DNA from: Chionis minor
Lineage: Eukaryota > Chordata > Aves > Charadriiformes > Chionididae
NCBI GenBank assembly: GCA_013398295.1
Contig: VZSF01009127.1
Coordinates: 1 to 64,000, forward strand
Length of the DNA: 64,000 nt
Direction of reading: 5' to 3'
The translations under genes were made by a program, and so were the position numbers. The notes beneath the pieces were generated by a model that was given only the letters and a program-made list of their open reading frames with translations, made no database searches and was not told where the DNA came from. Of this stretch, positions 10,146 through 21,930 are shown piece after piece; position 1 is the stretch's first letter, and each line of letters opens with the position of its first letter.

Positions 10146-13100
10146 TGGCTCATCTCTTGGCTTCAGTTACAAATGGACTTTCTTCCGTCAGTTCATAGCA
10201 TCTGCAACACTAATTATAACATTTTCATTATGCTCTTTTTAGGTGCACCCTTTTTTCTATCAGGAGATAGGAGAAAAAACTTGGGTCCCCCAGACTTACA
10301 TGTAATGAACATGGTACTTCATAGGTGCCTCAAAGAGGTGAAAAAAAGGTCTGGGTTGAGTAACCTATGTGTAAGCAGCTTTTAATAAGGCATATTCATG
10401 TGCCAAAGTGAATCATTACAGTCCATTGGGTAAATATGTATTAAAGTAATTTTCAAAATACTTTTCTGCAGCCAATGAGCTGGAAAGGGTCAGCCCAATC
10501 ATGCATTATTTTTCAATGCACACACTTATTCATGGAATAGAAGATCTTTCTGGTTACCTGCCTGGCCAAAGGCATCTTTAATTTCTTCCAGCATGGCTAT
10601 ACTGTTTGGAAGCAGGGTCAACACTGCTCTTCACTGGTGTTAGAATGGCTCAGTGAAAGGATCCAGATCCACCACAACGGGACAAGGACTGCATCTTGTC
10701 CTCTGAGCAACAGCTCCCACTGCATTTGGCACGAAATCCCAGGAGATGGGAAGCCTTGGAGCAAGCCCAAAGGAAATGGGTGAGGCACCCCTTGTTTTGA
10801 GGCTGCTATTAGGATTGCGTGTGAGCAGAAACCCAGTGGCTTGGCCTCGATTTTTCCAGCATGCAGAGCAGGATCAGAGCACCTGGAAACTTTCTGGCAA
10901 TTTAGCATGGTGCCTGATAAATTGAAGTGAGCTGTGCCTAGGCAACAGCTGTGTGATGGTTTTTCAGGATCATGGTTAGATTGTGGTGGCTTAAATTCCA
11001 ACTGGGTAACTCTTTAAGCACATAAATTTGGTTTTGGATGAGGGCAAAATATGGGCAGAACCCCTGTTTTTGAAGGTGTGCAGCGCAGAAGTCAGTCTGC
11101 AGCAGAAGTGTGATTAACCTTATATTCATTCACATGTTTTTAGATCAGTTTTCATTTTGCAACAGTAAATCATAAAACATCTGGGACAGTTTGACATACA
11201 TGTGCAGGCAACAATTAGTCCAGATATTATCTAGCCTGGGGGTAGGGGGGGAGGGAGGAATTTTGTGCCAAGATCTCGACCGTTTGTTTATTGCTTTATC
11301 TTTATTGTACATATGTTGGCTTAGCACCTAGGAGTGGAGACAGAACAGCAGAAATGCCCGTTTTCCACTTCAAGAACCTAAACAACAGAAGCAATTAGTC
11401 ATTTGCATTCTATGTAGAAAAAGAGTATAAAAAAAATATCCCAAGCAGGAATTTGCATATGTGCCATATTCCATCATTAATGTACCTCCAGCCAGAGTAC
11501 TTTATAAGTATGCACAGATGGTTCTTGTTCCTGGTTAAGATTTACAATTCGGTGGTTCGTGTTTTTAAATAAAAACTCAAGAGCTAAATAAAGAAAATGT
11601 CACAACTCTCTAACGATGGAAAAAAGGTCTAGTTCAAAGGCACAGCTGTGAGACATGGTGGGAATAGAATAAAACAGGGGGCCTTTCCCTGGAGGAGCTG
11701 GATATCATATATTTAAACCATTATTTTTGCCCTTAACGAGAAGTCTCTGGGCCTGATGTCACCTGATGGAGCCCTTCTGCCCCCTCGGATGACAGACTGG
11801 GAGCCATGGGTTGGTTTGCATCTGTTGTCTCCCCTGAGTGCTGGTGGGTAGTTTACAAGGGCAGCCAGCAGCTCAAAGAGGGTTGGGCCTGTGGTGCTTC
11901 AGTTTGCAGAGCAAAAAGAGACACTCTGTCCTGAAGAATCTTCTCTTGGCGGGTGGTTATATCCAGGTTTGTGTTTATGTGAATATGTATGTGTATATAT
12001 ATTAAAAAATATAAATAATATCACCACCAGTGCACATGGGTGATGAAAAATGGTGTTAAGGGTGATAATAATTATTCATCATTTCCTTTTATCTGCATTT
12101 TTACCCACTTATTGCAGTGAAATGGACATCAAACTGTTCCAGTCTGTGCCTCCCTTCATACACACAGCTAGGTGGGAACTCTTCATTTTAGCTATTTTTG
12201 AAGCAAAATATTAGTGAGTTAGTGGGTTAAGATTAAGCAAAAAAAATCCACAGACACTAAATGAAGCAATGATTTAAAGTAAGTGGAGTTCTTTGTGTCA
12301 TTTATTTGAGTATTTTTAATTGTTTTGTCTCTTCTTCCTAGTGGTTCCATCTGTTTGCCTACCAGTGCAGGAGGCAGGGAGCAACATGGATGTGCCAAAC
12401 ATAACCAGATGAAGCCCTTGCTTTCTCTGTCTTTGAAAGGTACTTAGCGGCCTTCACCAACTCTTACTTTTCTCAGTACCTGTAAAAACAGTGCTTATCA
12501 ATCCTTGGTTATGGAAACCTGCAGCAAGGCAAGCACCTGGGGACAAACTTTCAACTTTCTTTTTAGTGGTTGATATGCTGGCTTTGTTTTCCTACATTGA
12601 TGTGCTGTTCTTTCTTTTTCCCTGTCTTTGATAATTTTTCTTCTTTTCATGCATTGGGACAGATGCAGGGGTAACTGGGTCATGTTTTTTTGGTCTGCGT
12701 TAATCCCCTTATGGTCATTGTGTGAGCTGCCCTGAATTCGCAGGATGCAACATGCAGAGCTGGGGAATAGCTGACATCTTATGCCAATCTGGGGGAATGC
12801 CTAGCTTCTTGCTTTTAGTGTGATTATTTGTCCTGAAAAAGATACTGCTGTGTAAATATGATGGTCTTTTAAAAGAGGTAGGGCCAAGAGGATAAGGTCT
12901 GTATTGAGCCCCTGTGAAGTTGCTCCTGGAATAACGCCTTGCATTTTCCATGATTGTCCTTCAAAATGAAAGATGTGGGAGCTCCCCAGAAGCTCTGCCA
13001 ATTCAGCTTGACAAAGTGCAAACTGAAAAGTGGTTTGATCAAAGACTGAATGTAGCCATGTTTTCTTTAGCTGAAGAGCCCTTCAACTGAGCACACAAGG

Positions 13101-13451
13101 GTGCAACGAGACTAGAAGGCTGAAAGCTGAAGGCTACAAAACAAAGGGCAGATTTTAATAACGAGGGAATTAACTGTTGAAACAGCTCACTGAGAGATGT
13201 GGTGTGTGTGCTTTTGCCTTAAGTCTTCACAGCAAAACTGCATGCCCCTCTCTGAAATGTACATTATGACTCAAACTAAAAGTTTCCAGCCAAGCTGCAG
13301 GCGTAGCTGGGTATAAAGTTCCCCACTCACTGTTTGTAGCTTTCTGACCCTTAAATTTCTTCCTAGATGAGCTTTAGTTTGGGGATGTGTATGAGGAGAA
13401 TTTGAAAAATGTCTTTTCAGTCTAGTACTGTAAAATACTTTCAGAAGTCTT
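10146..13451. other. Noncoding stretch, nothing recognisable
   Basis: I see no gene or repeat family. There is an AT-rich patch near 11976-12020 (TGTATATATATT and following). The longest frame is 127 codons on the minus strand (10618-11001) and has no recognisable motif. Confidence 0.55.
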
Positions 13452-13784
13452 GAGCATCTTTCTTATGAGGAAAGGCTGAGGGAGTTGGGTCTTTTTAGTC
13501 TGGAGAAGAGAAGACTGAGGGGGGATGTCATCAATGTTTACAAATACTTAAAGGGAGGGTGCCAGGAGGAGGGGGCCAGTCTTTTTTCAGTGGTACCCAG
13601 TGATAGGACAAGGGGCAATGGATATAAAATCGAATATAGGAAGTTCCATCTGAACATGAGGAGGAACTTCTTTACTGTGAGGGTGGCAGAGCACTGGAAC
13701 AGGCTGCCCAGAGAGGTGGTGGAGTCTCTGACTCTGGAGACATTCAAAACCCGCCTGCACGCCATCCTGTGCAACCTGCTGTAG
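13452..13784 (+). pseudogene. CR1 ORF2 C-terminal 110 codons, uninterrupted but truncated
   Basis: The frame encodes the region downstream of the reverse-transcriptase palm. Motifs in order are [78 protein letters not shown] and AILCNLL. The first in-frame ATG is at 13485. That start has no meaning because the element is 5'-truncated: there is no endonuclease or RT catalytic core and no element promoter. It is best read as a dead fragment even though this stretch has no stop or frameshift. Confidence 0.93.
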
Positions 13785-13872
13785 GTGGACCTGCTCTGGC
13801 AGGGGGGTTGGACCAGATGATCTCTAGAGGTCCCTTCCAACCCTTAACTTTCTGTGATTCTGTGATTATGTG
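13452..13872 (+). mobile_element. CR1 3' fragment with an intact ORF2 C-terminus
   Basis: This is a 5'-truncated plus-strand CR1. It opens inside ORF2 at [20 protein letters not shown], ends ORF2 with DLL-type residues AILCNLL and TAG at 13782-13784, and continues with a 3' UTR containing CTGCTCTGGCAGGGGGGTTG and GACCAGATGATCTCTAGAGG. It finishes with TTCTGTGATTCTGTGATTATGTG-like tail repeats (about 13850-13872). Sequence identity by eye to the element at 1-1289 is high, so both belong to one subfamily. The lack of stops or frameshifts over 110 codons suggests a comparatively recent insertion. No target-site duplication is obvious, as is usual for CR1. Confidence 0.96.
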
Positions 13873-14246
13873 ACGTCCTTTGCAAACTATTGCTAATTAC
13901 TTTTGCGTAGTTCCTGACGGTTTCTCTTCATGATTTGAGCTGTGCCGAGCCAGCTGAGATCTGGGAAAGCCGAGCTACACTGAATTTAGCAACTCCTGAT
14001 CTGTCTCTGGATTTGCACCCCTTTAGACTTCTCAATTGCCAGATGATAGCAGATACCCTATTAAAAAACTGGTGGACTGTCAGAAAATTCTTACTTTATT
14101 CACTTCCATAAATTAACCCTCCATTTTTTTTAACCGTGCTCATCAGACGTATTTCACATCAACGTGAAGATCATTTTTGGTAGTGATGATGCTGAACAAC
14201 TCATTTTCATGGCCCTTAGGCCTGCCTAGTTGTCAGGAATAATCTT
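13873..14246. other. Noncoding spacer, nothing recognisable
   Basis: This is ordinary AT-leaning sequence between the CR1 at 13.45 kb and the GC-rich block. I see no repeat, RNA or coding signal. Confidence 0.55.
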
Positions 14247-14895
14247 TTGATTGTTTCCCATCTCTCAAAAACGATGAATTTAATGACGATTAATTTAAAT
14301 AAGTCACACCTTGAGGAAATGCCCCTCAGCTCGGGCATGGGGCCTCTCCTCCCCAAGCTGCAGTGGGATCTCTGCTCCGGTGCCTGCAGCACCTTCCCCC
14401 GGCCCTCCTTTTCCTCTCACCTCAGTGCTTGCAGGGCTGTTTTTCACAATTTTCCCCCTCGCTCTTCAACGGTTGCAGCTTTTTGCCCTTTCTGGAATGC
14501 GTTTTTCCCAGAGACGCTGCCAAGGGGTTGTGCAGTGCCCGGCTGTGGGGCTGCCATGGAAGCATCCAGAACCATCCGCACCCGGGCAGGCAGCACCTCT
14601 CCTCACGCAGACACCCGTCACCGCTGCCTCCCCACACACAGGGTGGTGCGAGGGCAGCGCCAACACAGCGCTTTTCCGGATAGGTTTTGGCCAAAGATTC
14701 TCTCTGGGAGCCGGCCTTGTCCTTCAAGCCACCTTGTTTCGGGTGGCTTGTCCCTGGGAGCTGTGGGCAGCCGGCTGGTGCCTGGAGGCTGAGGCGCCGG
14801 CTTGCCTGAGGCGGCAGCCTGGCTTTAGAGGAGGGAACTGTTTGCCCATCTTTCTCTCCAAAGTTGGACTTCAGACTGTGAGTTATCACTGATTT
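14247..14895. other. GC-rich block with long overlapping open frames
   Basis: The base composition is clearly higher in G+C than the surroundings and includes scattered CpGs (for example near 14573-14590, 14640-14700 and 14765-14815). The block holds open frames of 181 and 193 codons on plus and 155 codons on minus, all mutually overlapping. They are rich in Pro, Cys, Arg and Ser, as expected when stop codons are depleted by high GC. No domain or signal I know is visible. It could be a weak CpG island or an unannotated promoter or exon of a noncoding RNA, but nothing in the sequence decides that. Confidence 0.3.
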
Positions 14896-17800
14896 TTTTA
14901 AAATTTATTTATTTATTTTAAAAAAACCCCTAGCTTAATTATTTGTTGGCTTGTTTTTAAGTAAGCTCTTCTTCACATGGTCAAACTGGTGGTTTAACAA
15001 AGCCAAAAAGAAAAAAGGTGTGCAGCGCCCGATGCCCAAGGACAGCCCGGCTTTTATTCAAGGCCTGCAGTGCTGGGGAGGGCTGCGCCTTTTGCTCCTT
15101 TTACTAGTTTTATAACTGCAATTCAAGCATCTCCTACAGACAGTATCACTAAAAGCCACGTGCAGTCAGGTTTTACTTCATTTTTATTTCTCTGATGTCT
15201 AGTTTGGGCCTCTTAGTGGCTTGGCATTTCTGTATCTTAATATTCTCAGTTTGCTAGCAAGGAAAGAACTGTATGAATGTATGATTCCAGAAATGTATGA
15301 TTACAGGAAAAAGACACATTACAGTAGCAGTTTTCCCCTTTGATAGGAGCAGCAGAACCACGTCCCATCCTCAATGCTGAAGGGCTCTTCTTCATCTCTG
15401 GACACTCTCATCCAGGAGTAACTTCAATTTCCCCTTTCTCTGCACCTGTTTTTGACCCATGTTGCTATAAGGCCTAGGAGGAGCTTTTTTTAGCCAAAGG
15501 GGAGTGATTCTACCCCTCAAAATTATTTGCTCGGTTAAAGGCTTTCCATAGTGCACAGAAGAACTAAAACAGTTGCGCTGCTGTGAATGGCAGAGGGAAG
15601 GGAAGGTGCCTTGAGGGCACATTCAATAGACTATGGGACCTGGGGAAAAGCCATCTGAAAAAAGCCCTCTGAAAAGACCTATCCGAAAAGTCATCTAAAA
15701 AAACCACCCAGTAATTGTCTTGCCCTGACTCCCTTTATCCCTTGCTTATCCAGTAAGCAAGCGGAAACCACTGGAACAAATATTCAATAGAAACACAATG
15801 GGTGACGCTGACATTTTTCTGATCCACATTGTGAGGAGCCCAGGAATCGAGAGTTTTGCCGCAAACAGAGGATTTCAACTGAGCAGAAGCAAGTTGCAGA
15901 TAAAATCGGGCAGCTGAAATCACATTGCCTTTCGCAAGGTGATGTTCACCCTATATTTTGCTGCCTGACGGTGTGGTTTGGGCAGGGGAAGGAGCCATAC
16001 GCGATCCACCCAGCCCTTGTGTGCCTAGTGTTTATCATGGTCCATGCACGTGTTGGAAACCTTCCCCATGTGCGTCTGGTTTAGATAGCTACAATATGGC
16101 TTGTTCTCCCACAGAAATCTCTCATCTCTGACTCGTCTATGCGTCTCCATTTCATAGTAGCCATTTGTGCTGTGGCTTTACAGTAAGCTAAGTCTCTGCT
16201 CTGTGTCTGTGCAGCATCCAGTACAGTAAGGCCACGTGAAAGTCATCCATTTAAAGTCATGTTTGCTAGTTTTGTGGTCTTTGATCCAGATTTTCAGCAC
16301 TAAGAATCTGTAGAAGTTATCTTCATTTTCAGACAAAACTATAATTAAAATTGGTGAAGAAAACTAGGGCGGTTATTTAGGTGCCTGAGTACAAAGTTAG
16401 CTTTAAGCACTGAGCTTTGCCAGTGTTGTCTCTCATAGACAGTGCACTGAGCTGCACCCAGCACTAGTTGCGTAATAAATCAGTGCAAATTGCACAGTGT
16501 TGTGGTGCTCTGGAGCGGCCTTTGCAAACCCGTGTCCTCTGCTCACCAAGCAGCCGCTGCCCCCGTGTGAACCCACTGTCCTGCTGCTCCTGGATGCATC
16601 AGCTAAAATCAGCTATAAGCAGATAGGAAAAAGTGTGTGCTGGTGGATTGATGAACCAAGGATCCCTGGGGTTTAAGAGCATTAATCCTCTTGATTTCAA
16701 CAGCAGTGAAACTTTTTAATTGCTTAGATGGTCTTCCAAACATCCCCTCAGGAAAAAGCTAGTCCCCCATTCTGAGGCTGGCTGTCTCCTTTGGAATAGA
16801 TGGAGCTTGTGGGAGCTAGAGGTAAGGACTGGACCGGAGCTTGAGTTAAATTGTCCAGCATCTTGCATTGACACCTCTCCCCCTTACCGTGGTGGAAAAG
16901 CCTCTAGCAAAGGATGAAACTCATTCATATGAATGGCAGCTGTGTTTTGCTGAGCCCTAACGGCTTCACTGCAATGTGTGCTGACCTCATCCCGTATAAG
17001 GAGCTGTTGCTGGGATGGGGATGACAGTGTGTTGCAGCACACTTGCAATTAGGTTTCACTTGCAAATAATTTAGCAAGGCTGTTCTGGTTTTCCTTATTT
17101 ATTCTTGAAGGGCACATCTTCCATGCTGAGTTGTCAGTTGGCAGGCAACTAGAGGTGTTTCCATGCTTTGATGGTGGTCAGAGGAAAAAAGGAGAAGAGA
17201 AATCGCAGCAATGGTTGTGTGTCAGTCCTTGTGGATACAGGCCTTGGTATGTAACGTATAAAGATGATTTTGTGTCATAAATCGCTGCAGGGACAGGCGT
17301 GTCTATGACAGACAGATTCCTACTGCACAATATGCTGAACAAACAGGGAGCAAAAACCTGACGGTTGTCCTTGCCAGGTCACTAGGATGGTATGTATGTA
17401 ACCTGAAGTCTGTGTGCATTGCACGGTTTTCCCACACCATGTAGATTTTCTGAGTTTCAGAGAAGTTCCCAAACAGAGCCAAATTCTGTCCTAAGACTAT
17501 AAAAGTCAAAAGGAAACTTTTATGTTTCTTTTAAATCAAATCAATTTAAATACTTCTTTGATAAAGTTAAATTTTACATTGTGCCTTGGACATTTCATTT
17601 TTTTACAATCATTTTTTTATTATAAAATCAGGTTTCAAACCAGATGAAATTCCAAAATATGACATTTTAAGAGGCTTAAAGTACCTTGCTCCCTTCTTCC
17701 TGATTTCATTTTTGCCATCCGAAGTTATCACAAATGAACCTTTCATACAAATGGCTTTAATTTAGACAAAGTATTTGCTTTCTGATGAAAACCATTTTGA

Positions 17801-18769
17801 TAGAAAATCTCCAGACAGTGTCAGTACCACGGACTCCTAGCTTCTGTAGCTTAAATATTGTTAGTGTATCAGGAATTTGAAGTTAACTCAAGTGTTTAGA
17901 TTTTTTTTTGTTCAAAATGAAGAAAATCCAAAGCTGTAAAAGCTGTTTTATCTGCACATGGCTCTGTCCTGTTTGTTTGTTCCTTCTGAGAATAAGTATA
18001 TTTTGTGTGTGTGTTTTGTTTAGGATTTTATATAAGGACAGGAAAAAATATTTTAGAGGGCGACTTATGAACAAGCATGCTGGAGAAATGCTGTTTCTCC
18101 ATGAGCTTCAGACTGGAGCATAATCTGATTTATTACAGTTTTTCCTTATTTGTAACAAATGTTTTTCTATTGCCCCTATTAGTTGGTGACACCGTTTCCG
18201 TGGTAAATGAACTGACATGTGAAGGTAATGATGACAAGGGGCTGATAATGGATGGTGAGGGGAAAAGGGGGGCTTGTGCAACAACATGCCCTACTGAGGT
18301 TGATCCAAGGACACCTATCAATCAAAATGGTGACAGCAGTCAGGGAAATTTAATTGGAGATTCATTGAACCCTTAATGATGTGACAAAGAAAAATAAGGA
18401 GGCTAAAAAAGGCTTCTGGGCTTTTCTTCCCCCTCGTTCTGCCAGTTCTTAGAAGGAGAAGGGGACCGTGGGATTGCCAAAGGCGTCTCTTGTCATTGAG
18501 TCTGTAAGAGGTAATCGTCATGCTTTGAAAGGGAGCAAAATGTTTGCAGCCGTGTGTGTATATATTTCATTGCTTCAGTGCAGAAAAGGGGTTGTCAAAG
18601 ACCTTTTCTTTAACACAAGCGGCCATCCTACCTGCCTCTTGATTGTAATTGGAAGTATTAAAAGAAATGCTAACAAGGTACGTGTGCCTTGCATGAGAAT
18701 GGGGTAAAGCTGTGTAGTGGCTTGGGCAGTCTTCCCCCCAGACAGCTTTATTCAACCCCCTCCCCGCTT
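14896..18769. other. Noncoding stretch with one degenerate tandem repeat
   Basis: An AT-rich patch lies at 14892-14930, the small degenerate repeat is at 15643-15704, and an A/T-rich low-complexity zone lies at about 17515-17660. A 99-codon frame at 18077-18376 is noted under findings. I recognise no gene. Confidence 0.5.
15643..15704. repeat. Degenerate short tandem repeat (about 12-15 bp unit)
   Basis: Four imperfect copies follow one another: GGGGAAAAGCCATCT, GAAAAAAGCCCTCT, GAAAAGACCTATCC and GAAAAGTCATCT, then a run of A. The unit is a GAAAAG core followed by a pyrimidine-rich six to eight bases. It is probably a small decayed minisatellite. Confidence 0.55.
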
Positions 18770-19010
18770 TCTCCTAATCTTGTTTTATCACCAACAAACA
18801 TGACGAGTTACGTTTGGAAGCGTGCAATATGTTGGAACTCAAGAGCTGAGTTACGTGGCTTGTAAATGACAGGATAGATAAAATGCTACCATTTTTCCTG
18901 AACTGCCTTTCAAAATTAGCAAGGTGCTTAGCGCATATGGATGGCTTCTCTTGTTTAGCTTTTGCATACATTTCCATAATTAATACATTAGTATTATATT
19001 ACTGGCAATG
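18770..19010. promoter_or_regulatory. Candidate conserved noncoding element
   Basis: The block contains AACAAACATGACGAGTTACG, AAAATTAGCAAGG and CATAATTAATACATTAGTA, that is, forkhead-like and homeodomain-like words in unique sequence. The call is from texture only and conservation is not tested. Confidence 0.22.
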
Positions 19011-21218
19011 CCCACTACGTGGAGGAGACTCTGCAGATGCAGGGTATCTGTTCAATTTTTCCACCCAGAAATTCCCTCTCTCTTTGAATATGCCGTGTAG
19101 GAGCTTGCTCTTTGGGTTGGGACGACTCTGCTGGGAAAATATTTACTGCACTTCAGATCTCACTCATCTTTTTTGTTGATTGGAAAATCCATCCCTTCCC
19201 CTGTTTTGCTTCAGCTTGCTTAGTCCAGTGTTGAGACTGGGTGAAGTGGTAGTGAATGGTGAGTTTTATCAGAGAATGGTGAATTTTATCTACATCTTGA
19301 AGTTCTCTTTTTTTCTGATCTGGCCCTACCAAATGAGACTAAGCCATGTACTTGTAACATGACCTATCTCAGTGAAAGTCCTGAAGTACAACAGCTCCTG
19401 CAGACACAGCTAAATATTTGGGTTTCTAAAAACTTAAATACCTCAATATTTGGATGCTCTAAAGAGCTAAATATCTAAGTATTGTGGCCACAAGCTGAGC
19501 CCCTGGGCAGATGAGCCATTAATGTGATGGTCAGGATTGGTTTTGGCCAAATTTGTAAAGATGTGGGCAAAATTAAAATGTAAAGGGGAGACCTTTTTGC
19601 TTCCCCCTCCCCTCCTGCAGAGAGCTGAAAAAGGCTGATAGGAACTGATCTGGATGTAGAGTGTACGATAACACACAGCATAAGATGGGATTCAATAATC
19701 CTCACCTTATCTCTTCTTATTTCTCAAGCTGGCGATGTACGTCAATAATTAAAGTGGATGGCAAGCTGCAGTGCCACCCTGACCTCTGGGGTACGAGTTG
19801 CCATTAATAATAATGCAGCCAGACAATACAAGGTTTTAGCACCACATTAATACAGACAGGATGAGAAAAGGGGTATAAAGCGAAAGGGATAAGCCAAACC
19901 CCTTGGTGTCATCTGGGTATCCTTTCATGCTGATCTCTCCCTTCATGCTCTTTGATTCCAATTATTCTCTTCTCTTTACAGGCAGGAATATTTGTTTAAT
20001 TATGCTGTGGGATGGGAGGGGGAAGGAAGAACAGATTTGGATCTAGCTACCCTTTTTTCACTCTTCTGCATTTGTATTTGCTTAGCAGAAATCAGTACTT
20101 GCCTTAGCAGAGCCTGCATTTGGAGACTTTGCGTGCCCGACTGGACCTGCACATCAGCTCCATGTCACTTTAGTCACAAGCTGAAGGGCCCCTGCTGGAA
20201 AATTCAGCCACAACTCCTCTCGTGCTAGCTGAGATCACAGCTCACAACACCTTGGAGCTCACACCAAAAGTTTCGGGAAAGAGCATCCCTCTGGTATGCT
20301 ACTGGCATACATGGGTAACTGAAAAATTAGCCTGGCTTTATCACTGTGCAGAGCTTTCCTCATGTAAAGTGAGAGTATCTGCATTCTCCAGCCTCCCTGG
20401 GCCTGCCCTAAAGCCTACAGACACCCGCTAGGTGTAATACTTGAAGAGTCTACATTAAAGCCTGGTATTATTCGTAGGCATAAAAATAATGGACGGAGGG
20501 ATTTTTAAAAGCCTTCAGTGTTGCCCAAGCTTTGCTGTTTCTCAAGTCAGGTGACTCTTTGCCACCAATTTTGATGACTGCTGGGCTTAGAGCCTGAAGT
20601 CAGCCCTGTACCAGTATCCTCTGCTGTTCCTTTGTGTTCCCCAGTTCAACACAATGCCTCGAACCTCTCATAATGCAGGGGTAGAAATGGAAATTTTCTG
20701 TCAGATAATAATGCATATATATCAAAAATAATTGCCGTCAGAACTGGAGCTGGAGACTCCTTTGTCCGGCCTGAGAAGGGTTTTCACAGCAGTGTCCTCC
20801 ATGAGCACAACAGCCCACGTAGAGAGGTCTCCTGTAGTGTTTCATTTTCACTTTGGGACCACACAAGCTGTCGTCTTTTAGCTGTCCAAATAGTCTTACC
20901 ATCCATGCATAATCCAACCAGCCTCTGGCAAATGTATTCGCAGTCATTTTTGTATTGTAAAGGATTGGTCCTTCTCCCTTTCTCCACATTTTCATGAATG
21001 CATAGCAGTCTCTCTTCCATTTGACTTCCAGCCTTTCTGTTCCCCTCTTCAAATTGTTTCCCTCCTCTCATTGCATTCCTAGTTTGGCAGTGTTTCCTAC
21101 TCCAGCACACGTTCTCCTACGTTTAACATCTGCCCTTCAAATGGGATTAGTCTTTTATATGCATCTGGCCTTGGATAGATTTGTGAGAGGAGATTTAGGG
21201 TATTACAGGGGCCACACA
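19011..21218. other. Noncoding stretch, nothing recognisable
   Basis: No gene or repeat family is visible. Open frames up to 108 codons (minus strand, 20738-21110, two overlapping frames) lack recognisable motifs. Confidence 0.5.
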
Positions 21219-21253
21219 GGGTTGTACCATGTACGGGTTGTACCATGTACGGG
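21219..21253. repeat. Perfect tandem duplication of a 16-bp unit
   Basis: The unit GGGTTGTACCATGTAC occurs twice without mismatch (21219-21234 and 21235-21250), followed by a partial third copy GGG. The absence of any divergence suggests a recent slippage duplication, which may vary between individuals. Confidence 0.9.
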
Positions 21254-21729
21254 AGCCTGTTAGCAAGCAACTGATGTTAATCCATGCTACAAGTTGTGTG
21301 TGCTTCATATGCTTTTACCACTCTGATTAGCTCTCAGAAATCCAGATTGTCACTAATCTTTAAACTGCTTTTTTTTGAAAGGGCATTTGCCCCGGCTCCT
21401 TCAGTGTCCCTGTAGCTTTGCCCTTTGGGGCAGTATAGTTGACGCAGCATTTTTCTTATGGTTGACTTTACGGCCGTAACCTAGATGTGACCACTGGCAC
21501 TACAGCAGGCCTTGTGCGTATTTCCCCCAGTGTATTTGTACTGCAGGAAAAATGTGCACAAAGAAGGAGCAATTTGGGGAAATCATCTGGTTGGGAAAGG
21601 TAGCCCCAAACATATTTATTTCAGAAATGACTTTGCCCCAGAGTTCCAGTCCCAACAGTCCTGCAAACTTGGGAGGAACGAGGATCGTCTAGCCGCCTTT
21701 GCCATTTCGCCCAATCTCTAGTTAATTTG
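21254..21729. other. Noncoding stretch, nothing recognisable
   Basis: This is unique-looking sequence. No repeat, coding or RNA signal can be supported. Confidence 0.5.
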
Positions 21730-21930
21730 ATCTCTATCTGAGAGCAGCAGGGAGAGAACATCTATTAAACAATAAAATAGACTGATTGTGATGTATTTTC
21801 AACCGCTTTGGGGGAATTCTACAAAATTAAGTATCAGAATTGTTTTTCTTATTGACAACTATTGATCTTTGGCTGTGCCAGTTTCTCTCATTAACACTTT
21901 TATTACCTTGTCAATCACAGCACAACCTGC
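21730..21930. promoter_or_regulatory. Candidate conserved noncoding element, SOX/TCF-like words
   Basis: The block is dense in ATTGT/ACAAT-type and TTTG words: TTAAACAATAAAATAG, GAATTGTTTTTCTTATTGAC, AACTATTGATCTTTGG and TTGTCAATCACAG. These resemble SOX and TCF/LEF sites near each other. There are no stop-free frames of note and no repeat signature. The role is inferred. Confidence 0.28.

Noticed and set aside
14311..14892. 193-codon plus-strand frame, the longest in the window
   Set aside because: It lies in a GC-rich block where stops are depleted; a 181-codon frame on plus and a 155-codon frame on minus overlap it, and no domain, signal peptide or splice context is visible.
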